Shown: piece by piece, positions 5,825 to 6,051 of the stretch | How the letters are laid out: every line of letters begins with the position of its first letter | Position numbering within the stretch: the stretch's first letter is position 1 | NCBI GenBank assembly: GCA_021799405.1 | Contig: JAJZAL010000294.1 | Coordinates: 1-6,051, forward strand | Source: Acidobacteriota bacterium | GTDB lineage: Bacteria; Acidobacteriota; Terriglobia; Terriglobales; Acidobacteriaceae | Direction: 5' to 3' | Length of the DNA stretch: 6,051 nucleotides | Made by a program: the position numbers and the translations under genes | Notes under the pieces: generated by a model | Databases searched by the model: none | What the model was told of the DNA's origin: nothing | What the model saw: the letters and a program-made list of their open reading frames with translations, nothing else

Positions 5825-6051
5825 TGGAGAATCGCGCATCGACTGCTTATCGATGCAGCACATGCAACCAAAGGCATAGTGCACGGCTCCGGGCCTTTTG
5901 TGCTGCAGACGCAACTCCACGACTTCTACCTATCGCATAAACTCAACGCAGACACTGATGTCCCAAGAATCATGCAGTTCATCTATTCCGTTCTTCACTA
6001 GAACATTCAGGACTGCTTCAATGAAGCAGGCATCGAGATCTCTTCTCCACA
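5825..6051 (+). pseudogene. C-terminal remnant of an MscS-family mechanosensitive channel, with an in-frame stop
   Basis: MscS channels are inner-membrane pores that release solutes on osmotic downshock. From 5825, frame 2 reads WRIAHRLLIDAAHATKG, then PFVLQTQLHDFYLSHKLNAD and TDVPRIMQFIYSVLH. A TAG at 5999-6001 interrupts it. The same frame then continues as NIQDCFNEAGIEISSP to the window edge. This matches the cytoplasmic C-terminal domain typical of MscS homologues (FVLQT-L-DFYVSY-LNAYTD, IYSELH-NIQDKFNEAGVEIMSPHY). The nonsense codon stands where relatives often have Q or R, so a CAG-to-TAG change is one possible origin. The pore helices and upper domain should lie upstream, but the GH63 gene ends only 165 bases before, so most of the gene is missing. 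It continues beyond the window. I am confident of the family and of the break. Confidence 0.85.

Noticed and set aside
5836..5856. A perfect 7-bp inverted repeat GCATCGA / TCGATGC with a 7-base loop
   Set aside because: It lies within the recognisable MscS remnant coding sequence and has no T tract; probably chance.
1..6051. tRNA or rRNA genes, CRISPR arrays, toxin-antitoxin or defence modules
   Set aside because: No characteristic motifs or regularly spaced repeats were seen on either strand.

Overview
The window looks like a chromosomal segment of a free-living bacterium with moderately high GC. Acidobacteriota (Terriglobia) is my best guess. It rests only on the pairing of a secreted DUF481 protein with a long bacterial GH63 glucosidase and on general codon use, so it is weak. 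All recognisable genes except one doubtful minus-strand remnant lie on the + strand.

Region 1 (1-1500) is a graveyard of mobile elements. It starts with a decayed IS21-family istB, frameshifted inside its Walker A motif and stopped early. A roughly 370-base stretch without a recognisable gene follows. Then come two 24-bp direct repeats that look like the multiple terminal repeats of an IS21 right end. Directly after them is a 35-codon scrap of an IS4-superfamily (IS1634-like) transposase. Antisense to the next segment is a protein-like open frame that I cannot name. The order suggests an IS21 element inserted into an older transposase gene, followed by decay.

Region 2 (1500-2710) holds an intact DUF481-type outer-membrane protein with a clear signal peptide, preceded by a possible extended -10 promoter.

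Region 3 (2711-5659) is the main gene, a 916-residue cytoplasmic GH63-type glycoside hydrolase. Its leader contains an 8-bp inverted repeat flanked by a 10-bp direct repeat, a possible promoter and a possible 16-codon leader ORF. The stop codon of that ORF abuts the Shine-Dalgarno sequence of the hydrolase. A run of nine C lies in codons 9-12 of the hydrolase.

Region 4 (5660-6051) has no gene until about 5825. There the C-terminal part of an MscS-family mechanosensitive channel appears, broken by an in-frame TAG and running off the window.

The two intact genes are both on the + strand, but each has its own leader and they probably act independently: one in the outer membrane, the other on a cytoplasmic sugar. 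I found no RNA gene, CRISPR array, toxin-antitoxin pair or defence system. I see no convincing evidence for an undescribed system; the most unusual feature is the structured leader of the GH63 gene.
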